64,000 nt of DNA. Source: Gelatoporia subvermispora B (Eukaryota; Basidiomycota; Agaricomycetes; Polyporales; Gelatoporiaceae). The position numbers were made by a program, and so were the translations under genes. Below, piece by piece: positions 23,700-36,033 of the stretch. The notes under the pieces were generated by a model. That model had not been told where the DNA came from, did no database searches, and saw nothing but the letters and a program-made list of their open reading frames with translations. The stretch is taken from contig KB445822.1 of the NCBI GenBank assembly GCA_000320605.2, positions 1 to 64,000 on the forward strand, read 5' to 3'. Numbering within the stretch: the stretch's first letter is position 1; every line of letters starts with the position of its first letter.

Positions 23700-25414
23700 C
23701 TATGAGTCGTACATCACATGTGCGTTAATGGACCTTTCCTCTACGTTATACCCTGCCTCCTCGTTCTCCCAAGCTGAGTCGATGCCGTCATTCTCCGGGC
23801 CATGAACAAGTTGTTCGCCCATGTTATCGATTATTGAACCAAATCTGATACTGGACAACTGGGAGCAAATCTCCCAAGGTTCTCCTCGTACAAAAAAGGA
23901 TATTTGTGTGTCGTCGCCGGCATCCCTTGCCACTTGGGTTAGGTGACGGAGATTGAGAAGGAAGTGAGTGATGATGGCGGAGGACAATCTGCAAAATGCG
24001 TATTAGCTGCCACTAATGATCAGCGACGTATGTAGTACTGACGGCATCGATAACTGAGCAGCATAGATAAACACCTGAAGCCACATACTTCAGTCCAGAC
24101 CCGAAGCATGGCAAGTCATGGACACCTACATTGGATGTCCAGCCGGCAATATTTAGCGCGTTCAAAGACAGCAAGCCCCTTGATTTTGAGCTCAGCCGTC
24201 TGTATTTTGGCATGTTCCTGACGATACTCACAGAAAATACAAGGTTCCTGCACTTTCAGTGAGCAAATAATGTCAAAAGAGACATGGCTCTGCATACCAT
24301 CGCGGAAGAGTAAGCTCATAAGGGGAGTTGAGACATTCCGTTGGCGGGCCGACAGTACTGTTACATATGTACTTGACCAAGTAACTGACAGGACGATGGC
24401 GTCGGCTAGCATCGCGCACACTCGCGTAATTATCTCCGCTGCTTATACGTGAGTCAACCAATAGCTTGATTAGTTTCAAGACACACCTCTACATCGAAAT
24501 ATGTATATCGACGGCTGTTATTCGATACTGTCCTGTGCGCTGACATACCTGATGTAAGTAGCTTCAGATACATCCTGGAAATCGAGGCATTGATCCCCCA
24601 GAAATGGTAGCGTGACAATTTCCCAATGATTCCCAGAATAGCTGTAATACTGTTATTGAGACGTAGAAGAGAGGATTAATATATGTACAAGCTCTCAAAC
24701 TAACGTTTGACCACTGACCGCGTTGGAGCCTACGGGTACAAGACTCAATAAGATCACGATAACGGTGAGAGGCCAATTGCCCTTGCTAAGCGCATAGACA
24801 CGCATTCCTGAGAACACTGTTGAATCCATGTCAGTCATGTCGCAATGGATACACTTCTACCACTCACCGGCCCAAATGACGAATAGGCTTAATTCGAATG
24901 CATAGCCCATATACAATGATACGACATAGCTGAGAATGGATGAACAATCAGCGAGTGAAGTAGAACGATCAATACTACTCCAAACCTCTGAGACATTGTG
25001 GATCAGCGAATGGTAGCTCGTCCAGAATGAATCAACATACAGAGACTGTCACTGGAGACAGAAAGCTTATGACGAGATTGGTGGCCGTCCACAGGAGGAT
25101 GAGCGACCGATTCATGTGATACAAAAATATCGCGCCGCTCATTTTGCGGCCCCACATCAAATCCACCTCCCTTGACATAGTACAAACATGGTCGTAGATG
25201 ACGAAGCCTGTGAATAGTAGGATTATCCTATGAGGAGAGCCCGATCAGGATATTCCTTACATGCTGCCGCGACACTGCAGTAGTTCGCAATGACACTGAG
25301 TGGAGCTCAGTGTTAGGCATTGTGGAGATGGACCTTATGTAGACTCTGTCGTACTCACGCAGTGCTAACATAGCTGAGTGTCTCAGCATCCAGCGGGCCG
25401 TATACTTGAGCCAT
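23700..25414 (-). CDS. DUF6533 membrane protein, copy 3
   Basis: This is a multi-pass membrane protein of the DUF6533 family; function unknown. Exon 1 is 25414-25359 (MAQVYGPLDAETLSYVSTA), exactly 56 nt as in copy 2. Exon 2 gives VIANYCSVAAA. Exon 3 carries FVIYDHVCTMSREVDLMWGR, then KMSGAIFLYHMNRSL. Next come TSLADCSSILSYVVSLYMGY with FELSLFVIWA, then VFSGMRVYALSKGNWPL to SLVPVGSNA. After these I read VTLPFLGDQCLDFQDVSEAT, ADAIVLSVTWSSTY to LLFRDG, GTLYF, and GLLSLNALNIAGWTSNV (a 5' splice site follows). The last exon ends at 23700 with SAIITHFLLNLRHL and an acidic tail. The junction entering the ADAIVLSVTW exon could not be resolved in frame, so either a small exon is missing from the model or the copy is damaged. 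It is the closest relative of copy 2. Confidence 0.7.
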
Positions 25415-27196
25415 TGTTCGAGTCACCGAGAGTAATAGATGGGGGAAAGCTCTAATGATGGCAGAGCATGGACTGTGTGAGCAATTGTAGCTTTCCTCAG
25501 TGCCTCCATCGCCACATGCATCGTTGGGCGGTCTGTTGTAGAACACGCAGCATGAAACAGCTCGGATTTGAGCCCACATGTTTCTCGTTCGAGGCCGACA
25601 TAGACGGCAGAACACCGAGGGAAGTAACTCGGGACGCCCAAACCTGAGTCGATGTACAATCTCATCAGGCGTCAGATCTCAGTCCCGAGCCTGCTCAGAC
25701 GCTCGCTGTAAGTGGTAGCGTGAATCTAGAGCGCTTGCCTATGTATCTGAACCAATGCTGGGAGACAGATGTTTCTTCGACTCGATCGTGCTTTGAAGTC
25801 AACATCGCAAGATGACCGTAGTTGCCAGGTTCGCTGAACGACTGTAAACCGAGGACAATGATGAACGTGATTTCCCTCAGCTGTCGATGAGGAAGAGTAG
25901 AAACTCAACGACCGTGATGTCAAGACTGATATATGCTGAATATGGTCTAGGGCTCACTAAATCCACGCAGCTCGCCCAGGATACAACGATGATATATATC
26001 CACAAAATATGCGGTGGCGCCAAGAATGACAGATGCCTGGATGGTCGAGACGTCGTTGCGCTGTGACTACTCGGGTCAGACTGATCATGAGTCCAAACGC
26101 CTGATACCTGATCAAAAAACCATGCAGTGGCGATTGGATATGTTGGGCCTGCTTTCGAGAGAGAATTAGCCTTAAAGCCGACTTGTGTGCACCAGCCGTT
26201 AATGATTTGTTACAATTCGCGATGCCCCAGTTCATCAACGAAGTCGTACCCCAGGTGCTACTATGGCCGGATGAGGTGTCAGCGTGTAGGTTCGTTGATC
26301 ACGGTTTACATGAGCTACCCACACTATGCTCGGAATTCGAAGTACGGGGGACGTCCTTGCGCATTACCCGTATACAATGATCTTGAAAGCCATGCGAGCT
26401 GTTTTGCCGCATCCATCCTGAGATACCGGCACCACCCAGCATAGCTTGTGGTGATCCAGATGTCAATGTTTCGGCATTGCGCGACCGCATTGGGGCACAC
26501 TATCAGTGAGGCAAGGAGAGATCCCGTCAGGCCGCTCATATAACGATGTGGTCCTGCTACAAACTGAGATGTATCCTCAACTTCTACTACGAGAATGAAC
26601 GTTTAGGGCTCACTTGCGTGCATCTCTAGGTTCGCGCGTGTCGCACCCCGGAGAATCGTTGAGATTAGCTGATATCGCTCATTCGGCGATGACAGAGTAG
26701 TAGATGGTGCTCAGACTGAGCCTTCACTTCAGACGAGCCTCTCCCTTTCCCGTGATTGTCGTCTTGCGTCAGAGGCGACGTGATCATCTTGCGCTTGGTG
26801 AAAGCAGCCAGCACGGCAGGCCGAACGTCTGACAGTAAATTGTCCATGGGTCAAGAAGCGTCAACATATGTTGATGTCGGATTCCTGGTACCGGCATGCG
26901 GCATGTGACACGTTAGAGATGCAATTGCTTTGCGTTCATTCAGCACAATAATTGCGAGGAGATGTCTACGGACACAACCTCCTCTAGGAGCTTGAAGGTC
27001 AGAGTCAGGCCTCCATAGGTCTCCACGACTTTCGGGCCTGAGAACTTTCGCCTTAGCGCCGACCGCATCACGCGCGATCGACGGGCGCCTAAGCGCAGCT
27101 CTGGGTTCTCTAGCGGCCACTCCTCCCGTTACAAAACGCTAGGATTCCATTCAACTAGCCTAGACTGTAGTTCTGTGTTGGAGTGTCTAGCTCAAG
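25415..27196. other. Intergenic stretch, no confident gene
   Basis: About 1.8 kb. Minus-strand frames at 25,957-26,238 and 26,324-26,539 are open for 70-90 codons with hydrophobic stretches. They do not join into a convincing gene and carry no recognisable motif. A decayed membrane-protein gene is possible. Confidence 0.35.
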
Positions 27197-28578
27197 ATGA
27201 CCTCACAGAACTCTCCTCAGCTGAGTATACCGCTTCATGTCAAATACATCCAGTCCCTCGGCGAGGTCAGCTTCTCTCCCAGTTCACCATGGCTCCGACG
27301 GCTGACCACAAATTGGGACAGAACCAAGATGATCTTATATTCCATATGACCTCGCATCTCCGGATGAACGCAATATACTGGGGCTTGACGGCAGTATCCG
27401 TAATGGGACACAAAGACTCGCTCCCGCGAGACCAAATGGTAGACTATGTGATGAGCTGCTGGGACGAGACGGCAGGTCAGGTTCGTTCTGTTCCGTATGC
27501 GGAGCTGTGATGGCTGACGATGAAATGCGTATGAACTAGGCGGCTTCGGCGCAAGCCCAGGACACGACGCACACATTCTTTCGACCCTCAGCGCGATCCA
27601 GATCCTCACCATGCAAGATGCGACAGACCGGCTCGACGTTCCTCGAATCGTGAAGTGTGAGTCATAACAGTGCTTGTGAATGATATGGCGGATTCTGACG
27701 AGCCGGTCCGACAGTCATCGTATCTCTCCAGCAGCCCTCTGGCGTAATTGCCGGCGATTCTTTCGGTGAAATCGACACACGATTCCTGTTCTGCGGCATC
27801 CTCGCTCTATCCGTTCTCGGGCATCTGCATGAGCTGGACGTGGACAGTGCTGCTGGGTACATCCGGCGATGCAAGAACTTTGACGGAGGGTACGGCGCGC
27901 GGGAGGGAGCAGAGAGCCACGCAGCGCAAGGTATGTCTCGCCTTTTCCACTCTCATCATGGAACTGACCCATACTTACAGTGTTTGTGTGCGTTGCTGCT
28001 CTCGCGATTCTCGGACGGCTGGACGAGATTGACCATGAGACGCTCGGCTGGTGGCTCGCGGAGCGACAGTTGCCCAACGGCGGATTGAACGGACGGCCGG
28101 AGAAGCTTGAGGACGTGAGTGCGAAGCCAGAGCGTGCCAAAATGCGTCGCTGATTTGTGGCTACTAGGTGTGCTACAGCTTCTGGGTGCTCTCTTCGATG
28201 TCTATTCTGAACAAGATCTCATGGATCGATACGGATAAGCTCACAGAGTTCATTCTCTCTGCTCAGGTATGGCCCTCCTGATCTCGTCTGCATCCTCTGC
28301 TCCCCTACTAATACAAGTTGTCAGGATACCGAAGACGGTGGAATCGCAGATCGTCCGGGAAACCAAGTCGACGTCTTCCATACACTCTTCGGAGTCGCAG
28401 GTACGACTTCGCTGTGTCTATGTGCACTACATTCGTTGACAGGCGTGCACTAGGGCTATCGCTACTCGGCTACCCCGGCCTCGAAGACCTGGACCCGGTG
28501 TACTGCATGCCCGCGAAGCTCATCACCGCCAAGGGGCTGAAGACAAACTGGCAGGCGCTCCCGCGGAGACAAGCATGA
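27197..28578 (+). CDS. BET2: Rab geranylgeranyltransferase beta subunit, 329 aa
   Basis: Catalytic beta subunit of type II geranylgeranyltransferase. With the alpha subunit and Rab escort protein it attaches two geranylgeranyl groups to C-terminal cysteines of Rab/Ypt GTPases in the cytosol, allowing membrane traffic. Exons: 27197-27265, 27322-27475, 27540-27656, 27715-27930, 27981-28114, 28168-28266, 28325-28400 and 28454-28578 (990 nt, in frame). The length matches the family. Prenyltransferase alpha-alpha repeats are visible as [56 protein letters not shown] and [20 protein letters not shown]. The likely zinc ligands are the Asp and Cys of EDVCYSFW and the His of [11 protein letters not shown]. 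All introns are GT-AG and about 50-65 bases. Confidence 0.96.
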
Positions 28579-29754
28579 TACGAGATGGGGGCTGAACGAA
28601 GCTCAATGCGGTGTATCATTGGGATGAAGCAGAAGATCAAGAATATAGTGTATCTCGTGTATCTCTAACATGTACTGTGTATGCGGAAAGTCTGCCTGGC
28701 TGTGCACAAGACCTCCTTCTGTCAAGGATACCCTCCATATCACTCCTACGCTGAGCCATGGAGGCGACAGATATAGATGATCCTCAATTGAGGCGGAGAG
28801 ATCTTCGATCATGTCGAGAGCTGGAAGTCTATCCTGAGTTCAACTTTCTATGAACGCAGTGCATGTTCTTCTATCAACCGGTCGGAATGCCAAGTTTCAA
28901 GGGCCTGAAGATTCTGAGAGCGGAGAAGATGTTGCAAGACGTATCGCATAGCTCAGCCGTATAGCTGATACACAAGCAACACTTTCTCGAGGACTCTGTG
29001 ATGATGTCTTTAACCTCAGTTTACCTCCCGCGAGAAAGCAAACCACTGACTGTTTGACAGGAAGCTTTATGAAGACTGCAGTTCTGTACCGAGATTGGGC
29101 TAGCCACAGAGAACAAAAGACCGTTCTACATCATGCGAATCCCCCATCAGAAATTCACACCGTGATCGCTTGAGACAAAATCAATGCACTACGTGGTACG
29201 ACGCGAACGAATATTAGAGTGGACGTTGTGATGCAGAACGAGCCAGCACAAGATCATGTATTGAAGGGAATATCCACAGAGAAGTCCTATCAGTCTAGTA
29301 AATAGATTCTGCTCAAGTAGAGGTAGGTAGGAGCACCGTCTGGCACCTGAAGGAGAGCAGAGTTCAGTGGATACGGCTTCCGGTAAGACAGGGGACCAAA
29401 TTTCTCAATCGCTTGTCGAAGGGTCTTCAATGCCGTCTTATGCCGCTTACCAGTCTTATCACCTTAAAAGTCCGCTTGTTACCTGGTTGGTAGTGTCCCT
29501 AAGGAGTCTAATCAGACGTCATACTCTTGGCGGTCCTGCCTAGCGTGTCGTCCTGAAGTTCAAAGTGCTCCACGTTCATCTCCGGCTGCAGGCAGTGCTC
29601 GACGACTTATCTCAACGTGTCTGAGCTCTCTACCTTTCTTGCCTATCAACTCCCAGGGCTAGTCCGAAACCACTTTCTCTTAGAGGCTAGCACTCTCTAC
29701 ACGTTACAACTACCGTCATTCCAATCTATCTACTTCTAATAACACACGTCGTGC
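28579..29754. other. Intergenic, no gene seen
   Basis: About 1.2 kb between two plus-strand genes. It should contain the BET2 3' end and the promoter of the next gene. No coding exon is supported. Confidence 0.45.
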
Positions 29755-32700
29755 ATGGTGCACCGTTCAACGGACTCACGTCTGCTTTCGAACCTGCTCG
29801 TACATGAGAAAGAGTACTCCAAAGCACTAGCTGCTCTTCTCTCTGCGTCGACTGCGTCGCTGGCCTCCTTCGCGGCGTATGCCGCCGCCTCACCTCCGCC
29901 TGTGTCTACGGTGATTGTTGCCGTCGCAGGGGCGTTTGCTGGCGCGGACGATGCATTACGACAGTATGCTATAGCGGTCGATGCGTGGCGCGAGCAGCTG
30001 GCGCGTCTCAAGGATATGGAGGATGAGGTGGGGAATGTCATGCGCGACCGCGAGATTCTGTGAGTAATTCACCATGGCTTCATTCCGTTCCTCCGTTCGA
30101 GTTCGGGCCACTGTCTCAGACATCTGGAGCTGGATGTTTTGAACATCTGTTCTTGGTGGCACGGGGATGCCGTACGTACGGGAACGTCCTCTTCCCCGCA
30201 GTCGGCGCTCAAGTCGTTGGGGAATGGGTCGTACTCAGTGTCGGTTGATACGGCCATATCCGCTTGTGTGGAGTATTCGCAATCCAAGTGGACTGCGTAT
30301 GTGTCACCATTGGGTATGCGGACAAGTACTTCCTACGGGGTTTTTGCTATAGACTGGGCGCTCAGCTCGACGACGTTGGTCTAGCTCTCCACTAAGCTAA
30401 CACACCGGAATGTTCAGCCTGTCATGATATCTCCGGACGCGGATCTTCACTTCTCTCAGCTTCGATTCTGACCTGTCTACCATGCGAGTCCCACGTTAGC
30501 TGTGCCATGACTGTCCAGCGTGGAATACGCGTGGTCAAGCACTCCCGCTACCATTACATACATCTACGCCCAAGTTCCTGTGATATGCGACACTTACTGA
30601 CTGGGGATCCGTGTTAGTGTCACACGTCTTATCAAAGCGTCCAAGAAACCCGGACCGTCAAGTTCCTCCCCCTTGCGCTCCCCGTCTCCTTCCCCTTCCA
30701 CATCGTCGCTCCCATCGTCGCTCTCTCATGGAAGCAAACTTGAACTTCCTGTCGGGTCCAAGTTGTCTGCTGCCCAGGCCGAGCTGCAGGCGTGTGAAGC
30801 ACATCTAGCATCGAAAGAACGCGCGCTCGACGGGATGCGCGTGAGTACGGTGCGCAATGGGCTTCAAGCTCGGTGTGATGCCTTAGCAATGTGCGGGAAG
30901 ACATGGGACGGGATAGGTGCTGAAGGACTGCGGGCCCTTGAGGAGCTGAATGCTGGTCCGGACATTCCCAACGGCCATGGTGAGCACTTGAGTAATGTCT
31001 TCTTGGCACGTCCACTCATGTCCTACAGCTATCCCTATATCTGCTTCGCGCTATACCCCATCGCCTCCACCACGCCCAGATTCCGTATCCGGTCCGAAAC
31101 CACGGTCATACACTCTGCATATCCCTCCGGCTCACACAATGCCCGATCTTGCATTTCCCGACGGCTCAACTGAGACCTACAGCTCCAAGCGCGTGTCTAC
31201 AGTGGAAGAAGAGGACGAGGGTGCAGGGGAAGGAAGTAGCGTCGAGGAAGAAGGTAATGCCGTCTTCGAGGTACGCGAGAACGCCCGTTTTCCTGGCGGG
31301 TCTCGCACAAAAGGCGACGACGCTCGCAGTGCCTTCTCTGTCCGCGGTAGGTCGCACGACGCCGGGTCAAGCAAGCATCTGGAGCGCAGATCCGCAGTGG
31401 AGAGACCGTCGAAGCGGGACTCGTCGCCCAACGGCAAGGGCTCGGGGAGGCGTCGTGGCGGTTCCGTTTTCGGCAGCATCGCGGCGCTGTTCCATAAGAA
31501 CCATGCGGCGTCCGGCGACGAGCATGGTTCGCCCAGTCACGACGATAGCCCGACGAAGAGTGGGCGCTGGCGCACGCGCACCGACAAGAACCTGCGCTCG
31601 AAGCAAGGAGACAGCTCGGACGAAGAAGTGGGCGCTCGGTACCGGTCCGCGACGCTGGCAATGCAGCGCACGGAGTCGCCGCTCCCGATGTCGGTGAGCT
31701 CACCGTCCATCCCGAGTGCGGCGGCAGTGCATGCAGAGGCGCAGCGCTTGAGGAAGAAGACAAAGCGATCCTCGGTACAACACCCGCGTAGCGCTGCGCA
31801 CGAGGCATCTATGGACAAGGGATGGGAGAGCGATGACGTTGCAGTGAGCGGTAAACTTGCGAGGAAGAGCAAGAGGCCTACACAAGCGGGAAAGGAGGAG
31901 TCTCCTCGAGCGAATGGCAATGCCAGCTCTGTTCCCGCTACGATTCATGCGACGAGGTACACGCCCACCGCACACTCGAGTCTTGCGGCTATGGCACGAG
32001 ACCAGGCGCAGGCATCTATGTCCAATCTCGCGCTCTCGAATCGCGACCAGGCACAGGCATCTCTCTCCAGGAACTCGTCATTGTCGAAGCAGTCGACCAC
32101 GAGCGCTGCTTCTGCCCCTCCACGGACGAACCCGACGCTGACCGTCAATGGGTTCGGAAACTCTTCCCGCAAACGGACCATCTCACTGGACGTTCAGATC
32201 CCCCCTCCCAGCCCTTCCGCACGTTCCCCTCCAGCAGCAACGGTCAGACATAAACGTACTTCTTCCACCTCTTCTCCGGTCCCCCGATCCGGCACACTGC
32301 GCCTTACGCGTGCGAACGATGAGCCGAGCCTCATGAGCATCGTGGAAGGTGTTACCCGGCAAAATGATCCTAACAAATTGCTTGTGGCACCTCGCGCGCC
32401 GCCTCCCGGGAGTGAACTGCTCGCTGCAGAGTCGCTCACTGTCGTCCAAGCATCTTCGGCAGCGCCACCTTCTGCGGACAAGACTCAGCAGGAAGCTCAG
32501 AAGCCTCGCACGCCTCTTCCTGTAGCTGCTCCAACTCCTACAGCTAGCAGACCTACCGCGAAGATGCCACTCCGATCCGCTCTCAGGAACAGTACCAGCC
32601 GCACTCCGTCACCAAACCCTCCCATTCCGTCGACCAGCGTCTTGTCAGCACTTGATCAATCCTTAGCAAGCATCGCTCAGGCCACAGCAGTCAACGTGGC

Positions 32701-33274
32701 GCAGCACGACGACGAAGTCCACCTCGACGACCGCGCGGACTCTGTGTCCTCTTACGAAACGGGACATGAGGCTTTCGATGAAGACTTCGCCACTCCAATG
32801 GCGTCCGCGCGCTCGACCCCCTCCCCGCCACCGCCTCCTCCGCCCCACGATGATCTTTCGACACCCGTTGCACGCACGTCACCATTAGGGTCTGCACTAC
32901 ACAATGGACATATGCCCGCGAGCGGAAGCGATACATCCTTTTCGACCGGCTCCACGGTGATCGGCGGCAGCGCGCCCACGCGGCGCAAAAGCGTGCGCAT
33001 GTCCCTTCCGCCGACGTTCTCCGCCACACCGCCGGCTATTGACGACGACTCTTCCAACGAGGCTGCAGTGCAGAGGTATGAGCCGTGGGCCACTCCGCGC
33101 CCTCGGCGGCGCAGCTCTACCACACCCGGAGATAGGGCTGCGGTCGGCTGGGCTACGCGGACGGATGGCCGTGCGTCGTGTGACGTCTGGCAGGACTCGA
33201 GCGACGACGAAGACGAGGAGTATGGCACGGCACGGAGGATGCTGTCCAGGTTGTCACGCAAGGATGCACGGTGA
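29755..33274 (+). CDS. Large protein, helical N-terminus and disordered Ser/Pro-rich tail, 970 aa
   Basis: Exons 29755-30059, 30618-30979 and 31029-33274 sum to 2913 nt in frame. The first ~220 residues are alpha-helical: a Lys/Glu/Ala segment starting LLVHEKEYSKALAALLSAS, then REQLARLKDMEDEVGNVMRD and SAAQAELQACEAHLASKE. This looks like a BAR/IMD-type membrane-curving bundle, as in fungal cortical proteins, but the family call is tentative. The remaining ~750 residues are low-complexity: basic (GKGSGRRRGGSVFGSIAALF, with a possible amphipathic helix), Ser/Pro-rich, acidic near the end (DSSDDEDEEYG). The segment RDQAQASMSNLALSNRDQAQ contains a short internal repeat. Intron 1 is 558 bases, far longer than any other in the window. 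A cortical or eisosome-like scaffold is a guess. Confidence 0.8.
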
Positions 33275-33990
33275 GGTGTTTTCTGGGGGAAATATACATA
33301 TCCGGGTACGGACCCAGGACGGTCCCGACTCCCGTTGAGTCTTTTGTCTTGATTGGTATCTGGAAAATTCGGACGGTATACAATAGCGTTTTTTCCTGGT
33401 TATAGTTGAATCGGTATCGTCATTCTTTATCGTAGTCTCATCCATGTATACTTATCGGTAGCTTTGTCTGGTATATGATATGTCGAAATAGTATCTCCAG
33501 ACCTTAATTTCTCAGCGCTTGAGCTCTTTGGCAGTGTGCAATCCTTGACGACGAACCCGAATACACTTAGACATTACGATCAGCATCCCTGGCTGTGCAA
33601 CTGGGCAGGTGATAGATATGCCACATATGCGATCGTGTCCCTTAAGTGAGAGTGATACTAACTATCCCTGGTACCTGCAGCACGCGGTGGTACTCTATCG
33701 AAGAAATTGCTCGAGAATACAGTCATAAACTTCATCAGTATTATTGCAGAAGTATGATACTCATACCTTTCTCGAGTGTATCGCAGGTAACGCATTACCC
33801 GTGTGGTGTCACTCCCGACTTGAGCTTGAACACACTGCCTGAGGTCTCCTTACGTAAGCGATTCGTTATTCCTGACGGGCGCCAAACAAGATGGTCGGCC
33901 ACCGCCATCCTCGCGCAAACGACCCTCGTACTCTTCTCGAGTCGCCCCCTGTTTAATTCTTTAACTACCGACTAGTACATTGCGCAAGAC
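33275..33990. other. Intergenic, no gene seen
   Basis: About 700 bases between the 970-aa protein gene and SUMO. AT-rich pieces are present. No exon is supported; the SUMO promoter must lie here. Confidence 0.45.
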
Positions 33991-34660
33991 ATGTCTGACG
34001 GCGAGCACCAGCAGGAGTCGAAGATGGAGGACGCCAACGCGCCCATCAACATCAAGGTGCGGCCCCTTTGCGCGTGCGGAGTGTGGCGCAGGCTGACCAG
34101 GCGGGGCGGTTGTGTGCGGACGCGATGTATGTGCGGCGCGGCGTGGGGTTGGCGATATATGTGCTGGTGGTCATATAGGTCTTGACCCAGACGGGCGAGG
34201 AGGTGTTCTTCAAGATCAAGCGGAACACGAAGCTGAGCAAGCTCCAGGGCGCGTACGCCTCGAAGGTCGGCAAGGACGTGGGCAGCATTCGGTACGTGTC
34301 GGCTTGTTGTCCTCGCTCTTCCCAGACTGGGTTTGCATGGCGCACTATTATCGTGTCCCCAGGCGATGTCTCTGGGTGCAAACCAGGACGCGAGCGCTGA
34401 CTCGAGGGGCACTTCAGATTTTTGTACGATGGGGCCCGGATCAACGACGATGATACTCCTGCAACCCTGGAAATGGAGGACAACGGTATGTACTCCCCTC
34501 CTGCGCATTTCGGGCCTCATCTGACCGTTATATCACGCAGACACGATCGACGTGATGGTAGAACGTATGTGTTGGATACCTGCTGTCCCCCCCCCCTCAC
34601 TACCTCCAGAGCTGCTGCTGACCTCTATGTCTGTCTACAGAGGTCGGAGGTTCGGCGTGA
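33991..34660 (+). CDS. SMT3: SUMO (small ubiquitin-like modifier), 96 aa
   Basis: Ubiquitin-like modifier conjugated to lysines of mainly nuclear proteins by the E1 Aos1-Uba2 and the E2 Ubc9. Exons 33991-34056, 34179-34291, 34418-34485, 34541-34564 and 34641-34660 sum to 291 nt in frame. A disordered acidic N-terminus (MSDGEHQQESKMEDANAP) leads into the beta-grasp fold: INIKVLTQTGEEVFFKIK, TKLSKLQGAYASKVGK, SIRFLYDGARINDDDTPATL and EMEDNDTIDVMVEQ. The chain ends VGG-SA. A SUMO protease of the Ulp type would remove the last two residues to expose the diglycine used for conjugation. The last two coding exons are tiny (24 and 20 nt). A single SUMO gene is usual in fungi. Confidence 0.96.
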
Positions 34661-35033
34661 TTCTGAGGAGACCTAATGAATATATTGTTTCCGCCTGTTC
34701 CTGTTCTGCTGTCGCAATCTGTATTCTCTCCCTCTTGCTCCGCCTAGTACTGCAATGTAGCATTGTGCTTTTTCCTCCCCGTCTCTCGTCGCACATCCAG
34801 TGATGGCTTCCGGTCCAGTTATCCTCAGATGTCATCAGATAGCTTAATGGAGGCAATATGCATATTACGGACACGGGCAGGCAAGTACGCGGAGTACTTG
34901 CCCGAGGATGCCAAGGTATACAGACAACACGGTAAAGACTGGTATCCCAAAGTCCACTCTCGGAAACAAACAAGACCAACTAAAACAACGGAGCACTCTG
35001 CATTTCTTTGGGTTTTCACTGCTCTCAGTTCAC
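34661..35033. other. Convergent intergenic region
   Basis: About 370 bases between the ends of the plus-strand SUMO gene and the minus-strand CFEM-like gene 1. It presumably holds both 3' trailers; nothing else was seen. Confidence 0.5.
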
Positions 35034-35909
35034 CTAGAGCGCGAACGCGAGTAGAGCAGCACCCGCCACGAGCAGGGCGGAAGCACCGGCGCGGCCCATC
35101 GCACTGTTCTTCTGCGCGGTTTGGCTGCCGCTCGATCCGCCGGAGCCGGAGCTAGAGCCGCTCGAGCCAGAGGCAGAGGCGGAGGTGGAGGCAGGCGCGT
35201 CGGTATCAGTCTTGCTGATGGTGCTGAAGAAGATCGATTGGTTGCTATCCGAAGCCGTAGGGAGCGAACCGTCCGCGCTACCCGTCGGCGCGGGTGTCGC
35301 GGACACGCTCAAAGAGAGCGAGCCGACATTGACACCGGCTTGTGAACACGCCTCCGAGAAGCCTATGGGCGCGAATTAGCCGTAGATTCAATTGCTATGC
35401 GAAGCGAGCAGCGAGCGTACTGGAGAGGTCCTCCTGGGCCTCCGCCTCGAGCGACGGGTCGGGGTCGAGGCTGAGCGCACAGTCGAGGCAGCCCACGAAG
35501 GACTGGGCGACAGCGGTTGCGCACAGGCAGCTCGGGTCGACGCAGCTCTATGTTGCGGAGGGGGGGATGAGATGAGTACTTTATCGTTATCTGGGCGGGA
35601 CGGAATTACATACGGGGTCGTTAGCCGCGTTCTCGAAGGCCGCGCAGACGCTCTGGCACTGTGGAAGGGTGAGGACGCGTCGCACTTGGAGAAAGTTGTC
35701 TGGGCTGACCTGAGCAGGGACGTCGTCACCACCGTCGTCCGCCTGCCTCTTCAGCAAGGCGTAGATGGGGCTGCGAGTGCTGAGCGCGTAGCCGCTAACT
35801 ATCGAGAACGGTAGGTTTGTTGTCAGCCAGATGTTCCTGCCATCTCACGCGTAGGATACGAACCTTGGCCCGCGAGAAGAGCAACAGAGAATACAGCAAG
35901 GGCGTACAT
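35034..35909 (-). CDS. CFEM-like secreted eight-cysteine protein 1, 211 aa, GPI-type C-terminus
   Basis: Exons 35909-35864, 35798-35710, 35658-35614, 35547-35421 and 35362-35034 (636 nt, in frame). A signal peptide (MYALAVFSVALLAGQVSG) is followed by a dibasic LLKRQ site like a Kex2 processing site. Eight cysteines follow: CQSVC, then SCVDPSCLC, CLDC and a final Cys in FSEACSQAG. C-x3-C at the front and an Asp just before the central C-x-C match the CFEM pattern of fungal extracellular haem-binding or surface proteins; the spacing of the last cysteines is looser, hence CFEM-like. A Ser/Gly-rich linker leads to a hydrophobic end (ALLVAGAALLAFAL) typical of a GPI-anchor signal. Two paralogs with the same five-exon layout lie at 39.3 and 40.9 kb. 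I infer a cell-surface or secreted role; haem binding is untested. Confidence 0.8.
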
Positions 35910-36025
35910 GTTAGTTCAGAGGAGGCGGCTAAGAGAACAAAAGCAAGAACGCGACAGGGGGCAGTGACCTCGGGCTCAGAAGAAAGTAGGGCAGAGCTGA
36001 TCCATCTTCCAGGATTGTCAATGGG

Positions 36026-36033
36026 CTTTTATA
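36026..36033 (-). promoter_or_regulatory. TATA box of CFEM-like gene 1
   Basis: TATAAAAG on the minus strand, about 124 nt upstream of the start codon at 35909. The two paralogous genes have equivalent boxes at nearly the same distance, which strengthens the call. Confidence 0.6.

Noticed and set aside
31197..31808. 203-codon minus-strand frame opposite the 970-aa protein gene
   Set aside because: It is the shadow of a GC-rich coding exon; composition is Arg/Ser/Cys/Pro-rich and no motif is present.
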